Origin: Streptomyces sp. MJM8645
Lineage (GTDB): Bacteria; Actinomycetota; Actinomycetes; Streptomycetales; Streptomycetaceae
Length of the DNA stretch: 64,000 nucleotides
Assembly: GCF_001625365.1 (NCBI RefSeq)
Contig: NZ_LJJF01000001.1
Location: 496,001-560,000, forward strand
Reading direction: 5' to 3'
The notes beneath the pieces were generated by a model that was given only the letters and a program-made list of their open reading frames with translations, was not told the origin of the DNA and ran no database searches. Both the position numbers and the translations under genes were made by a program. Positions 7,763-16,213 of this stretch are shown piece by piece (the first letter of the stretch is position 1; each line of letters opens with the position of its first letter).

Positions 7763-9140
7763 GCTCTCCCTCGCCGCCGCCGCGGAGGAGATCCGGGCCC
7801 GGCGACTGTCCCCCGTCGAACTGGTGGACTCGGTCCTCGACCGCATCGAGCAGGTAGAACCGCACCTCGGCGCCTACGTCGCGGTCACCGCGGAGCGGGC
7901 GCGCCGGGCGGCCCGCGAGGCCGAGCAGGAAGCGGCGCGCGGCCTGCACCGGGGACCGCTGCACGGCGTGCCGATGGGGCTCAAGGACCTGATCGACGTC
8001 GCCGGGCTCGCCACCACGGCCAGTTCCCGGGTCCGCGCCGACCACCGCGCGCAGACCGACAGCACGGTCGCCGCCCGCCTGGCCGCGGCCGGCGCGATCC
8101 TGGTCGGCAAGACGCACACCCACGAGTTCGCGTACGGCCTGACCACCCCGCAGACCGGCAACGCCTGGGACCGCGAGCGGGTCGCCGGCGGCTCCAGCGG
8201 CGGATCCGCCGTCGCCGTCGCCGCGGGCGCCGCGACCTTCGCGCTGGGCACCGACACCGGCGGCTCGATCCGGGTGCCCGCCGCGCTCAACGGGGTCGTC
8301 GGCCTCAAGCCGACCTACGGCCTCGTCCCCCGCCACGGCGTCACGTCCCTGTCCTGGTCGCTGGACCACGTCGGCCCGATCGCCCGGACCGTCGAGGACA
8401 CGGCCCTCGTCCTGGACGCCCTCGCCGGACACGACCCGCGCGACCCCGCCTCGCTGGCCGCCCCCGCCGTGGACCACCGGCCGGGCGCGGGCACGGACCT
8501 GGCGGGGCTGCGCGTCGGCGTGCCGCGCAGCTACTACTTCGACCACGTCGACGCGGAGGTGGAGGCCGCCGTCCGGCGCGCCATCGGGCACCTGGAGGCA
8601 CTCGGCGCACGACTCGTCGACGTCGACATCCCGATGACCCGCTACCTCCAGGCGACCCTGTGGGGGCTGGTGGCACCGGAGGCCGCCGCCTACCACGAGC
8701 ACTCCCTGCGGGCGGTGCCCGAGCTGTACCAGGCGGACGTCCGTGTCCTGCTGGAGGCCGGCGAGCTGATGACCGCCGGGGACTACCTGCGCGCCCAGCG
8801 CTCCCGGACGCTCATGCGGCGGGAGTGGGCCCGGATGCTGGAGGAGGTCGACGTGATCGCCGCCCCGACCGTCCCGGTCACCGCGGTACGGGCCGACCAG
8901 GAGACCGTCACCTGGCCCGACGGCACGGTCGAGGGCGTCCCCGACGCCTATGTGCGGCTGTCCGCCCCCGCCAACATCACCGGGGTGCCCGCCCTGTCCG
9001 TCCCGGTCGGCCGGGACGCGGCGGGCCTGCCGATCGGCATGCAGCTGCTCGGCCGGCCGCTCGGGGAGCGCACGCTGCTGCGGGTCGGCCACGCCTACGA
9101 GCGGACGCAGCCCGCGCGGGCGCTCGCGCCGGCGGTCTGA
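7749..9140 (+). CDS. Amidase-signature enzyme (AtzE/GatA-like)
   Basis: 463 residues. The Ser-cisSer-Lys triad is visible: Lys79 (GLKDLID), Ser149 (first Ser of GGSSGGS) and Ser173 (TDTGGSIRVPA), with the spacing seen in GatA. It hydrolyses a carboxamide, carbamoyl or biuret-like amide; AtzE family members work with a GatC-like AtzG, and such a gene directly precedes this one. AGGAGG precedes ATG 7749. It is not the tRNA amidotransferase subunit, because no gatB or gatC context is present. Regulated, I infer, by the TetR gene 112 bp downstream. Confidence 0.88.
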   Translation: MRPYELSLAAAAEEIRARRLSPVELVDSVLDRIEQVEPHLGAYVAVTAERARRAAREAEQEAARGLHRGPLHGVPMGLKDLIDVAGLATTASSRVRADHRAQTDSTVAARLAAAGAILVGKTHTHEFAYGLTTPQTGNAWDRERVAGGSSGGSAVAVAAGAATFALGTDTGGSIRVPAALNGVVGLKPTYGLVPRHGVTSLSWSLDHVGPIARTVEDTALVLDALAGHDPRDPASLAAPAVDHRPGAGTDLAGLRVGVPRSYYFDHVDAEVEAAVRRAIGHLEALGARLVDVDIPMTRYLQATLWGLVAPEAAAYHEHSLRAVPELYQADVRVLLEAGELMTAGDYLRAQRSRTLMRREWARMLEEVDVIAAPTVPVTAVRADQETVTWPDGTVEGVPDAYVRLSAPANITGVPALSVPVGRDAAGLPIGMQLLGRPLGERTLLRVGHAYERTQPARALAPAV

Positions 9141-9221
9141 GAACAGCAGGCGGGCCGGGCCGAACGACGCCGGCCCGCCGCTCGGCTCCGAGGCGGGCAC
9201 CCCGGCACCCCGGCACCCGTA

Positions 9222-9240
9222 AACGCAAGGATTGTGCTTT
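9222..9240 (+). promoter_or_regulatory. Imperfect operator upstream of the TetR gene
   Basis: AACGCAA followed after five bases by GTGCTTT. The left half and its flank (CCCGTAAACGCAA) are identical to the site near 7390; the right half is degenerate. It lies 13 bp before the ATG, so autoregulation is likely. Confidence 0.5.
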
Positions 9241-9252
9241 AAGGTGTTTATC

Positions 9253-9834
9253 ATGAGTCGCAAACAGATGGTGCGCCCCGGCGGGCGCAGCGCCCGGGTC
9301 CAGGCATCGGTGCACACCGCTGTGCGTGAACTCCTCGCCGAGGTGGGCCGCGACGCGCTGACGGTGCCGCTGGTCGCGCAGCGCGCGGGCGTCACCCCGT
9401 CGACGGTCTACCGCCGCTGGGGCGACCTCCAGGAGCTGCTGTCCGACGTCGCGGTGGAGCGCCTGCGGCCCGACGCGGCACCGGAGGACCTCGGCGACCT
9501 GCGGTCCGACCTGACGGCCTGGGCCGAGCAGTTCCTCGACGAGATGGCCTCCCCCTCGGGCCGCGCCTACATCCGCGACGCCCTGCTCGGCGACCCGGAC
9601 GGCGGCAACGCCGGCCAGTGCTCGGACTACGCGGCCGAACAGGTCGACGCCGTGCTGAGCCGGGCGGGCGGCCGCGGGGAGGACACCCCCGCCGTCGAGG
9701 CGGTCATGGACGGCGTCGTCGCCCCCCTGATGTACCGCATCCTCTTCCGCCCGGCCGGCCTCGATCCCGCGTACGCACGCCGACTCGTGGCCGAACTCCT
9801 CGACCCGTACGGGGCCGGTCCGTCGAGCGGATGA
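9253..9834 (+). CDS. TetR family regulator of the amidase/hydrolase cassette
   Basis: 193 residues. The DNA-binding domain is at about 14-62 (VHTAVRELLAEVGRDALTV then VAQRAGVTPSTVYRRWGD). The C-terminal part resembles the TetR_C domains of AcrR-like repressors. The presence of the same AACGCAA-type sequence in front of this gene and in both palindromes of the divergent hydrolase/amidase promoter supports a role as local repressor. The effector is presumably the amide or lactone substrate. The stop codon lies inside a 19-bp tandem duplication (9830-9867). Confidence 0.88.
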   Translation: MSRKQMVRPGGRSARVQASVHTAVRELLAEVGRDALTVPLVAQRAGVTPSTVYRRWGDLQELLSDVAVERLRPDAAPEDLGDLRSDLTAWAEQFLDEMASPSGRAYIRDALLGDPDGGNAGQCSDYAAEQVDAVLSRAGGRGEDTPAVEAVMDGVVAPLMYRILFRPAGLDPAYARRLVAELLDPYGAGPSSG

Positions 9835-9905
9835 CCGTTCGCCGGGCGGATGATCGTTCGCCGGGCGAGGACGGGCAGCTCAAGTCATGAACGGGCAGCT
9901 CAAGT
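9830..9905. repeat. Two adjacent tandem duplications (19 bp and 20-bp period)
   Basis: The unit GATGACCGTTCGCCGGGCG (9830-9848) is repeated with one mismatch at 9849-9867. ACGGGCAGCTCAAGT at 9871-9885 is repeated exactly at 9891-9905. The first copy contains the TetR stop codon. Confidence 0.85.
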
Positions 9906-9971
9906 TATAAGCTGCTGCGGGACGTTCACGAGCCCGGCCGGTGGTCGGGACCTCGCCTGGGAGGAAGCGTC

Positions 9972-10172
9972 GTGGGGAAGAAGATCCCGGTCCGGACCGG
10001 ATGCCAGAACTGTTCGCGGTGCACCGGCTCGATCGGCGGCAACGCGGCCCGCAAGACGGTGCGGGGTACCGGGGTGGCGCTCGGTGCGGTGGTCACCGTC
10101 GGCCTGAGCCTCCTCTTCATCCGGAGGTGCCGCGCCTGCGACCACCCCATGGGCAGCCACCACCACCACTGA
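9972..10172 (+). CDS. Small Cys/His-rich membrane protein
   Basis: 66 residues from GTG 9972, with GGGAGGAAG in front. The N-terminal CQNCSRC cluster is followed by one membrane segment (about 34-50, GVALGAVVTVGLSLLFI) and a C-terminal RRCRACDHPMGSHHHH tail. Five cysteines and five histidines in 66 residues suggest metal binding on one or both sides of the membrane. The natural GSHHHH ending is in frame with codon usage of the region, so it is not a cloning artefact. Not recognised beyond a streptomycete hypothetical protein. Confidence 0.7.
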   Translation: MGKKIPVRTGCQNCSRCTGSIGGNAARKTVRGTGVALGAVVTVGLSLLFIRRCRACDHPMGSHHHH

Positions 10173-10235
10173 TCGCGCCGCCGGACCTCCGCCACCCGGC
10201 TCCGACCCGGCACCCGGGCCGGAACCGGGCGGGCG

Positions 10236-11204
10236 TCAGGCGTCCAGGTGCTTGAGGAAGTCGAGCAGCGCCTCGTTGACCTCCGCCGGGCGCTCCTGCT
10301 GCGTCCAGTGCCCCGTGTCCGGCAGCCGGACGTGACGGTGCAGCTTGGGCACCCGGCTCAGCAGGTGGGCCAGCACCGCCGGCGGGACGAGCGCGTTCAC
10401 CATGTCCTGTTCGCCGGCCACGTACAGCGCCGGCACGTCGATCGTCACGCCGTCGAAGGCGGCCATCAGTTCGGCGTTGCGGTCAATGTTCCGGTACCAG
10501 TTGAGCCCGCCGGTGAAGGCGTGCTCGCCGTGCAGGGCGTAGTCGGCCGCGAGGGCGTCGATGTCCGCCTCGGTGAGCCAGGCCGGCAGCTGCGCCGGCT
10601 CCGGGATGCTGTCCAGCAGGGCCTTGCCCTCCGGGACGACCCACGGCTGCGGCTTCCCCTCGCGGAGCAGGCCACCGCCCAGGATGCGGCGGAAGCTGGA
10701 CTTCACGTCGGCCGCCAGTTCGGCGTCGGCGCGGCCCGGCTCCTGGAAGTAGATCTGGTAGAAGCCCTCGCCGAAGTTCTCCCGGGACTCCCGCAGCGGC
10801 CGCGGCCCGCCGGCCAGCGGCGGCACGCTCAGCCCGGCGACCCCGCGCACCAGGTCCGGCCGCAGCGCGGCGGTGGCCCAGGCGACCGGCGCGCCCCAGT
10901 CGTGCCCGACCACGACGGCCCGCTCCTCGCCGAGCGCGCCGATCAGCGCCGTGACGTCGCCGACCAGGTGCAGCAGGGAGTACGCGTCCACCCGCTCGGG
11001 CTGCTCGCTGCGGGCGTAGCCGCGCTGGTCGGGGGCGACGACCCGGTAGCCGGCCGCAGCGAGCGGGGCGAACTGGTGGCGCCAGGAGTGCCAGCTCTCG
11101 GGGAAGCCGTGCAGCAGCAGGACCAGCGGGCCCTCGCCCTGTTCCGCGACGTGCAGACGGACGCCGTTCACCTCGACGTGGCTGTGCTTGATCGCGTCGT
11201 TCAA
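10236..11204 (-). CDS. Alpha/beta hydrolase, epoxide hydrolase-like
   Basis: 322 residues. HGFPESW (32-38) forms the oxyanion region, GHDWG carries the nucleophile Asp102, and DTGHWTQQERP supplies the catalytic His near the C-terminus. An Asp nucleophile with HGFP is the signature of soluble epoxide hydrolases and haloalkane dehalogenases; the helical cap with NWYRNID resembles epoxide hydrolases more. No signal peptide. The start is TTG 11204, six bases after GGAG; there is no ATG or GTG nearby upstream. Cytosolic detoxification of epoxides is likely; true substrate unknown. Confidence 0.85.
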   Translation of the reverse strand: MNDAIKHSHVEVNGVRLHVAEQGEGPLVLLLHGFPESWHSWRHQFAPLAAAGYRVVAPDQRGYARSEQPERVDAYSLLHLVGDVTALIGALGEERAVVVGHDWGAPVAWATAALRPDLVRGVAGLSVPPLAGGPRPLRESRENFGEGFYQIYFQEPGRADAELAADVKSSFRRILGGGLLREGKPQPWVVPEGKALLDSIPEPAQLPAWLTEADIDALAADYALHGEHAFTGGLNWYRNIDRNAELMAAFDGVTIDVPALYVAGEQDMVNALVPPAVLAHLLSRVPKLHRHVRLPDTGHWTQQERPAEVNEALLDFLKHLDA

Positions 11205-11312
11205 GTCCCGCTCCCGGTCCGGTGGAAGGGCCGGCGCATCCGCTTCGCCCCGGTCCTGCCCGGCACAACACCGCCGGGAGCGCGGGGTATTCCCGCCGGC
11301 CCCGGGGAAACG

Positions 11313-11346
11313 ACCGAGGCCGCCCCGGAACTCCGGGACGGCCTCG
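11313..11346 (-). terminator. Terminator of the large protease gene
   Basis: 15-bp arms with one mismatch (CCGAGGCCGCCCCGG and CCGGGACGGCCTCGG), 4-base loop AACT, 17 bp after the protease stop. Confidence 0.75.
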
Positions 11347-11362
11347 GCGCGGTGATGGAAGG

Positions 11363-14300
11363 TCAGTTCACCGTGTAGCTGTACGGGATCGCCGCGAGCA
11401 CCGAACCGGTGGTGCCCAGGGTGTTGTTGGCGGTCGCCACCGAGCTGGGGGCGGACACCAGGTACAGCACGCCGTGGACGGTGCTGCCCTTCGGACCGGT
11501 CGGAGTGACGGTCACCTGGAGCGAGCCCTTGCCGCCCGACGGGACGGTCACCGGGTTGGCGGCCGGGGCCGAGGCGTTGACCGCCAGGGCGTACGGGTCA
11601 CCGGTGCTGGAGGTCAGCGCCGGGTCGAACGCCTGGGTGTGCGCGGTCGCGGTGATGGTGGCGGTGCCGGCCGGGGCGCCGGCGGTGCCGAACGGGCCGA
11701 CCTGCTGCAGGAAGGTGCCCCACACGCCGGGGAGGACCGGCTGCGACGCGCTGCCGTTGTCGGTCACGACCGAGATGGTCGAACCGTCCTGGGCCTTCTT
11801 CAGGTCGCCGAAGAGGTCCGGCGAGCCGGTGGTGCCGGACAGCTCCAGGTGGGCCGGCGTCGAGGAGGCCGCCACCGCCTTCAGCTGGTCGGTGCCCGGC
11901 GGGACGAGGAAGGACGGCACCGCGGAGGTGAGGCTCAGCGGCAGGGTGACCGTCGCGGAGGCGCCCTGCGGCACCAGCGGGAGGTCGGTGCGGCGGTCCA
12001 GGCGGCCGTCGGCCGAGATCTTCTGGGTGGCGACGGTGTTGTTGGTGTAGTTCACCTGGACGGTGACCGGCTTGCCGGCCGCCAGCTTGGCGTGCGGGTC
12101 GTTCGGCAGGCCGGCGGCGGTGGCGACGTTCTGGTTGAACGCGACGGTGCCGGCGAAGTCCTGGGCGAGCTCCTGGCCGCTGACCGGGCCGAGCACGTTC
12201 AGGACGAACCGCCAGCGGCCGGCGGCCGGGTTGACGGTGGTGGCCGAGACGCCGGCGGTGGTGCCGGTCAGGTTGCCCTGCGCGTCGAGCAGGCCGTTGC
12301 CCTCGATGTCGATCGGGGTGCCGTTCGGGCTGATCAGCGCGCCCTGCATGAGCAGCTTCGGGTCCTTGGCGACGGTGACGCCGACCCGCAGGTCCTTCTG
12401 GCCCTTCGGGACGTCGAAGGCGTACGCGAAGCTCTGCGTCGGCGAGGCGTTGCGGCCGTTGCCACCGGTGATGGTGCCGGTGAAGGTGCCCTTGCCCTGG
12501 TTGACCGGGACGAGGCTGCGCAGCACGACCGGAACGCTGGTGGCGGTGCCGTTGGAGCTGGCGACGGTGATCGCCTGGCTGGAGTCGCCACTGGTGCCCG
12601 GGGTGGTGAGCTGGACCTTGAGGGTCTTGGTCTCACCCGGCTTCAGGTCCGCGACGCTCGGGCTGACGGCGCCGGCCGGCACCGCACGCTGGGTGGCGGT
12701 GCCCAGCTGGACCGCGCCGTTGTAGCCGGCCTTGCCCGCCGGGGTGTACAGGACGGCGGTCCACTCGCCGGCCACCGGGTGCGGGACGTCCACCAGGCCG
12801 AAGTCGGCCGGGGTGGCGCCGCCCTGCGGACGGGTGTTGGTCTCGAAGCGGCCCGACGGGTCGAGCAGCGTCATGCGGACCACGGAGCCGTTGGTGACCG
12901 GGCTGGCCGCACCCTGCCAGGCGATCGACGCCGCGAGGCGGTCGGCGCCGGCCGGGACGGTGAACTTGACCTGCTTCTGCACCCAGGTGGCGCCGTTGGT
13001 GGCGTACTTGAAGGTGTCGGTGGAGGCCGTGTCCAGCTGGACGGTCTGCTGGTTGCTCGACTGCGGCACGAAGGTGCGGGTCGCGCCGCTGACCGTCTGC
13101 GGGGCGGAGCTGGTGTTGGTGACGGTCACGTCGGCGGTGTGGGTCGAGCCGGGGTTGCCGGCGATGTCGACCTGACCGGTGGTGACGACGACAGTCTTGC
13201 TGTCCGACGCGCCGGAGCCGGCGTGGTAGCCGCGGGCGGCCTCGACGGCGGCGCGGACGTTCAGCAGGCCGGCGCCCTGCTCCTCGGCCGGGACGCCGAG
13301 GTCCTGGGCGGTGCCGGTGATGAACTTCTTCACCAGCGCCGGGGCGGGCGACTGGCCGTTGTGGGTGTCGCGGTAGGCCTGGATGACCAGGGCCGCGGCG
13401 CCGGTGACGAACGGCGCGGCCTGGCTGGTGCCGCCGAACGACTGGATCGGCGAACCCTGGCCGCTGAAGCCGGTGCAGTCGGTGTACTTGCTGGTGTCGG
13501 GCGAGCAGAGCGCCCAGTCCGACTCGCCCGGCGCGACCAGGTCGACCGTGCGGCCGGCCTGGGTGAAGCCGCCCGAGGAGAGCGCGGAGATGCGGTTGTT
13601 GCTCCAGGTCTTGTTGGAGAACTGGGCGGCCGCGTAGCCGGTCTGCTGGTAGTTCTGGTTGTCCGTGGAGGCGCCGACCGCGATCACGTTCGGGTCGGTG
13701 GCCGGGGTGCCGATGGTGCCGCTGATGCCCGCGTCGCCGGTGGAGACGGAGACGGTGACACCGGCCTTGACGGCCTGGTCGTTGAAGAGCGAGATGGTGT
13801 CGTGCGCGCCGCTGTCCGGGGTGACGTTGCCGCCGAAGGACTCGTTCAGCACGTCGACCTTGGCGACCGAGACCGCGTAGTCGATGGACTGCAGGATCGA
13901 CGAGTTCGACATGATCTCGCCGCCGGCCCGCAGGGCGACCAGCGAGGCGTCCGGGGCGAGGCCGCGGATGCGGATGTTGCAGCCGGCCGGCAGACCGCGC
14001 GAGGCGTTCACGAACTTCGAGACGTCGTAGACCTGGCGGCCCTGGGCGATGACCGCCGAGGCGTCGCCGAAGGCCTCCGCGCCACCGGTCGGCGCGTTCA
14101 CGCCGTCGCCCGCGAAGTCCTGGTAGTCGACGACCGCGTGCGAGCCGTCGGCCCGGATGAAGTCCGGGTTGTTCGGGTCGAGGCCGTCCGCGATGTAGGC
14201 GACCTTGACGCCCTTGCCGGTGGCCAGGTCGGCCGCACCGGGCTTGCCGTCGGCGCCGACGGCGTGCGTCGAGTAGAGGCCCTCCGGCTCCAGCAGCGGC

Positions 14301-14863
14301 TGGGACGGGTCGGACGGGCAGATCGTGTTGGTCGCGTTCTGCTCGACGCCCTGGCCGTTGCTGCCCGAAACGGCCTGCGGGGCGGCGGCCTTGGCCGACT
14401 TGGCGCCGGCCTTGGTGTCCGCGGCGTCCTTCGCTGCCGCGGCCTTGCCGGCGGCCGGCGGCGTGACGGTGACCTGCTCGTCCGCGACGACCGAGGCGAC
14501 GGCCGGGTCGGCCAGCAGCGCGGCACGCAGCGCGGGGCTCACCGTGGCCGAGAACGCGTTCCCGACCACGAAGCTCTTGATGTTGGTGCCGCCGTTGGCC
14601 TTGACCTTGTCCAGCAGCGGCGCCTGGGCGTTCGCGGCCTTCTGCTGACGGGCGCCGAGGTGGCCGCTGTCGGCCGGGGCGTCCGCTATCTGGTCCTTGA
14701 GAATCACGATCACCGGCACCGGGGTCCCGTCCGCAGACGCCACGGGGGCGTTCTGCGGGTCCGGGAGCGGAGCTGCGTTGGCACTGGACCCGAAGGTCAG
14801 GACCATGGACGCGGCGGTGACCGTGACGGCAGCCGCTAGCTGGGATTTCCGCCAGCCGATCAA
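11363..14863 (-). CDS. Large secreted subtilisin-fold serine peptidase with sedolisin-like active-site residues
   Basis: 1166 residues from TTG 14863 (AAAGG seven bases upstream; the upstream extension lacks a signal sequence). Signal peptide about 1-30 ending SSANA, propeptide about 45-135 (I9-like), peptidase about 195-560, then beta-rich C-terminal domains. Ser480 in GGTSQAAPFVTG is the expected nucleophile. The canonical His motif is absent: instead E263-A-F-G-D267. The subtilisin Asp position reads ADG (D226 shifted by one), and the oxyanion Asn is replaced by Asp377 in STGDAG. E-x3-D plus Asp oxyanion plus Ser is the sedolisin (S53) arrangement, although overall length and domains match S8 annotations in streptomycetes. 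Exported, probably cell-wall or extracellular. Confidence 0.85.
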   Translation of the reverse strand: MIGWRKSQLAAAVTVTAASMVLTFGSSANAAPLPDPQNAPVASADGTPVPVIVILKDQIADAPADSGHLGARQQKAANAQAPLLDKVKANGGTNIKSFVVGNAFSATVSPALRAALLADPAVASVVADEQVTVTPPAAGKAAAAKDAADTKAGAKSAKAAAPQAVSGSNGQGVEQNATNTICPSDPSQPLLEPEGLYSTHAVGADGKPGAADLATGKGVKVAYIADGLDPNNPDFIRADGSHAVVDYQDFAGDGVNAPTGGAEAFGDASAVIAQGRQVYDVSKFVNASRGLPAGCNIRIRGLAPDASLVALRAGGEIMSNSSILQSIDYAVSVAKVDVLNESFGGNVTPDSGAHDTISLFNDQAVKAGVTVSVSTGDAGISGTIGTPATDPNVIAVGASTDNQNYQQTGYAAAQFSNKTWSNNRISALSSGGFTQAGRTVDLVAPGESDWALCSPDTSKYTDCTGFSGQGSPIQSFGGTSQAAPFVTGAAALVIQAYRDTHNGQSPAPALVKKFITGTAQDLGVPAEEQGAGLLNVRAAVEAARGYHAGSGASDSKTVVVTTGQVDIAGNPGSTHTADVTVTNTSSAPQTVSGATRTFVPQSSNQQTVQLDTASTDTFKYATNGATWVQKQVKFTVPAGADRLAASIAWQGAASPVTNGSVVRMTLLDPSGRFETNTRPQGGATPADFGLVDVPHPVAGEWTAVLYTPAGKAGYNGAVQLGTATQRAVPAGAVSPSVADLKPGETKTLKVQLTTPGTSGDSSQAITVASSNGTATSVPVVLRSLVPVNQGKGTFTGTITGGNGRNASPTQSFAYAFDVPKGQKDLRVGVTVAKDPKLLMQGALISPNGTPIDIEGNGLLDAQGNLTGTTAGVSATTVNPAAGRWRFVLNVLGPVSGQELAQDFAGTVAFNQNVATAAGLPNDPHAKLAAGKPVTVQVNYTNNTVATQKISADGRLDRRTDLPLVPQGASATVTLPLSLTSAVPSFLVPPGTDQLKAVAASSTPAHLELSGTTGSPDLFGDLKKAQDGSTISVVTDNGSASQPVLPGVWGTFLQQVGPFGTAGAPAGTATITATAHTQAFDPALTSSTGDPYALAVNASAPAANPVTVPSGGKGSLQVTVTPTGPKGSTVHGVLYLVSAPSSVATANNTLGTTGSVLAAIPYSYTVN

Positions 14864-15256
14864 TGGACATCCTTTCGTCTGATGAGACGTCAGGTTGCGC
14901 GGCCCAGCGTACGCGGATCCAGGTCGGACGCGTGGTTGCTCCGGACCGCGCGTCCCGACAGCGGTCGCATTCCAGCGCATCCGACACGACCACGACAAGG
15001 GGGGAAATCCCCATTAGAAAGTAAAAAAGACCATCAGAAAGTAAAATTCACGGCAGAAATCGGGCCATGTCCGCCCCTTTTCGCTGACCAGACCCGGTCG
15101 GAACTGTCCGATCCCGGTCGGAAAAAATCGGTGGCGAACTCTGGACAGTGGCGGACCACCGCCACCTGGGACACACCGTCAGCACCGCCACACACCCTTC
15201 CCCCAGGACCCACTCTGAAACCGGACATGACAGAACGGGGACGCGTCCGCACCGGC
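14864..15256. promoter_or_regulatory. Promoter region of the protease with 20-bp-period direct repeats
   Basis: About 390 bases without a gene. CCATTAGAAAGTAAAA (15011-15026) recurs at 15031-15046 with one change, and CCCGGTCGGAA at 15093-15103 recurs exactly at 15113-15123. Both pairs have a 20-bp period, two helical turns, as expected for a protein binding one face of the DNA. GGGGAAATCCCC at 15001-15012 is nearly palindromic. The AT-rich patch 15013-15050 stands out from the surrounding GC. Confidence 0.55.
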
Positions 15257-15290
15257 GCTCCGGTGGCCGGAATCCCCCGGCCACCGGAGC
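15257..15290 (-). terminator. Terminator of the siderophore-interacting protein gene
   Basis: Perfect 14-bp arms (GCTCCGGTGGCCGG and CCGGCCACCGGAGC) with loop AATCCC, 14 bp past the stop of the leftward gene. Confidence 0.75.
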
Positions 15291-15303
15291 GATCAGCACC
15301 CGA

Positions 15304-16155
15304 TCAGCCGGCGGCCAACCGCTCCTGGGCGTCCGCCAGATCCTCGGCGGTGGGCGCGTCGTCCTGGGTCAGCCGGTGGCGCCAGTACCCGGTGAAGTCG
15401 ATCGACCGCTTCGGCACGCCGCGCTCCGCCACCAGGTGGCGGCGCAGTGCCCGCACCGCGCCCGCCTCCCCCGCGAGCCAGGCGAACGGCGTGCCGGCCG
15501 GCAGCTCGGCGGACCGCACGGCCCCGGCCAGCACGACCCCGGGGGCCGCCCCGCCCCGGACCAGCCAGTGCACGGCCAGCTCGGCGCGGCCCTCCAGTGG
15601 CTGCCGCTCGGCCTCGTCCGCGACCTCGACGAACGCGAGGGCCCGGACCCCGGCGGGCAGCGCCTCGACCAGCGTCGCGATCGCCGGCAGTGCCGACTCG
15701 TCCCCGGCCAGCAGCACCCAGTCGGCAGCGGCGGCGGCCTCGGCGAGCGGGACCGGCGGGGCGTACAGCGCCGAGGGGCCGACCAGCCCGAGCCGCTGCC
15801 CGGGCTCCGCGCGCTCCGCCCAGGCGGCGGCCGGGCCGGTGTCGCCGTGCAGCACGAAGTCGATCTCGACCAGCCGGGTGCCGGGCCGGCGGCGCCGGAG
15901 GGTGAAGCTGCGCAGCAGCGGGCGCCGGGCCTCGGGGATCGCCAGGTACGCCTGGTACCAGCTCATCGGGTCGTCGCTCTGCGCGGGCAGTTCGGGCACC
16001 GTTTGGCCGGGGCGGGGGAAGCACAGCTTCACCTGCTGGTCGGGCGCCGTGCCCACGGAGTCCGCCAGGGCCTCGGCCTCGAAGGTGACCCGGGCGGTGC
16101 GCGGCGTGATCCGGCGGACCTCGACGACCTCGACGAAGGTGACGGGCAGTGTCAT
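15304..16155 (-). CDS. Siderophore-interacting protein (FAD-dependent ferric-siderophore reductase)
   Basis: 283 residues of the SIP/ViuB family. An FAD-binding barrel comes first, with RSFTLRRRR as the RxYT-like flavin motif and a GDTGPAAAWAERAEPGQ segment. The NAD(P)H domain follows (DWVLLAGDESALPAIATL). The C-terminal SIDFTGYWRHRLTQDD is the typical family ending. Such cytosolic enzymes release iron from imported siderophores by reduction. It is divergent from a TetR gene, with one palindrome next to each start, so control by that regulator rather than by a classic iron box is suggested. Iron regulation was not visible. Confidence 0.9.
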   Translation of the reverse strand: MTLPVTFVEVVEVRRITPRTARVTFEAEALADSVGTAPDQQVKLCFPRPGQTVPELPAQSDDPMSWYQAYLAIPEARRPLLRSFTLRRRRPGTRLVEIDFVLHGDTGPAAAWAERAEPGQRLGLVGPSALYAPPVPLAEAAAAADWVLLAGDESALPAIATLVEALPAGVRALAFVEVADEAERQPLEGRAELAVHWLVRGGAAPGVVLAGAVRSAELPAGTPFAWLAGEAGAVRALRRHLVAERGVPKRSIDFTGYWRHRLTQDDAPTAEDLADAQERLAAG

Positions 16156-16178
16156 CGAAAAACCCCTTCGGTTGATAA

Positions 16179-16193
16179 CCTTACGGCATAAAG
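16179..16193. promoter_or_regulatory. Operator copy 1 between SIP and TetR genes
   Basis: CCTTACGGCATAAAG contains the imperfect palindrome TTAcGgCaTAA. Its reverse complement matches the second copy at 16214-16228 at most positions. Confidence 0.6.
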
Positions 16194-16213
16194 AGTTGTC
16201 GCGGCCGAGGATA

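Noticed and set aside
11222..14839. A 1205-codon open frame opposite to the large protease gene
   Set aside because: It is the mirror frame of a high-GC gene: Arg/Gly/Val-rich low-complexity protein without domains, no ribosome site; the protease frame has signal peptide and motifs.
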